Positions 38,508 to 38,565 of a stretch of DNA of 38,565 bases are shown one piece after another (the first letter of the stretch is position 1; each line of letters opens with the position of its first letter). The position numbers and the translations under genes are program-made. Source of the stretch: Anaerolineae bacterium (GTDB lineage Bacteria; Chloroflexota; Anaerolineae; Promineifilales; Promineifilaceae). The notes below the pieces were generated by a model that saw only the letters and a program-made list of their open reading frames with translations, was not told where the DNA came from and ran no database searches. Location: the NCBI GenBank assembly GCA_019637635.1, contig JAHBVI010000061.1, positions 1-38,565 of the forward strand. Reading direction: 5' to 3'.

Positions 38508-38565
38508 TCCGTAACCCGTAATCCGTAGTCCGTAATCCGATTACGGGTTACGGGTTACGGGTTAG
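38508..38565. repeat. Heptamer tandem array, locus 11 (two arms)
   Basis: GTAACCC, GTAATCC, GTAGTCC and GTAATCC are followed by GATTACGG and three GTTACGG-type units. The arms are complementary. It starts at the base after the SulP-gene stop and runs to the window edge. Confidence 0.85.

Noticed and set aside
1..38565. tRNA or rRNA genes
   Set aside because: No cloverleaf with a CCA end or rRNA core sequence was noticed on either strand; a covariance search would be needed to exclude small RNAs.

Overview
The window looks like a chromosomal segment of a moderately GC-rich, probably Chloroflexota (Anaerolineae-like) bacterium. This is inferred from gene content, because no rRNA, tRNA or phylogenetic marker is visible. 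The pointers are a BTAD/Ser-Thr kinase/nSTAND/WD40 giant regulator, a sigma factor paired with a FecR-domain protein, many envelope proteins with lipobox or Sec signals but no outer-membrane machinery, a secreted protein ending in FLPVILRP, and dense intergenic palindromes. No complete transposon, prophage or CRISPR array is present. Three decayed genes (HicB-like, GntR-like and phage-antirepressor-like) mark past mobile or accessory DNA.

Layout. 1-2.7 kb: two secreted proteins on the minus strand, a HicB antitoxin remnant with an internal amber codon, and a patch of hairpins. 2.7-10.7 kb (plus strand): MacA-like adaptor, ABC ATPase, MacB-like permease, a Gly-rich lipoprotein, a Tat-type lipoprotein intradiol dioxygenase, then an OmpR-type response regulator and a HAMP histidine kinase. 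This reads as an efflux and envelope-enzyme cluster with its own two-component system. 10.8-13.3 kb (minus): an ECF-like sigma factor, an intrinsic terminator, then a membrane FecR-domain protein with a collagen-like tail. 13.5-20.4 kb: a LysM protein, then a minus-strand run of NUDIX, tyrosine phosphatase, CBS pair, alpha/beta-hydrolase fused to a cNMP-binding domain, nitroreductase and an orphan response regulator. 20.5-22.2 kb: GntR remnant, small ORF and aldo/keto reductase. 22.3-27.6 kb (minus): a giant BTAD-kinase-nSTAND-TM-WD40 regulator split by one frameshift. 27.9-30.3 kb: two small membrane proteins, an alpha/beta hydrolase and a TetR regulator with a near-ideal promoter and double operator. 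30.5-35.7 kb (minus): an ABC importer (permease, ATPase, permease, NMT1-type binding protein) interrupted by a CAP-domain secreted protein. 35.8-38.5 kb: antirepressor remnant and a SulP-STAS-cNMP transporter.

The most unusual content is not a gene. About a dozen loci carry arrays of degenerate 7-bp units, usually in two complementary arms that would fold into a hairpin. The heptamer differs from locus to locus, but the period and placement are the same. Most abut or overlap a stop codon, and one lies in frame inside the giant regulator. Separately, the palindrome ACGGCCGT occurs about 78 times by hand count, where about one is expected, and shapes the proteins (TAV, DGR/NGR, RP). A 46-55 bp three-way-junction repeat and a 64-bp inverted repeat each occur twice. 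Together these suggest a genome with several active or recently active families of small palindromic elements.
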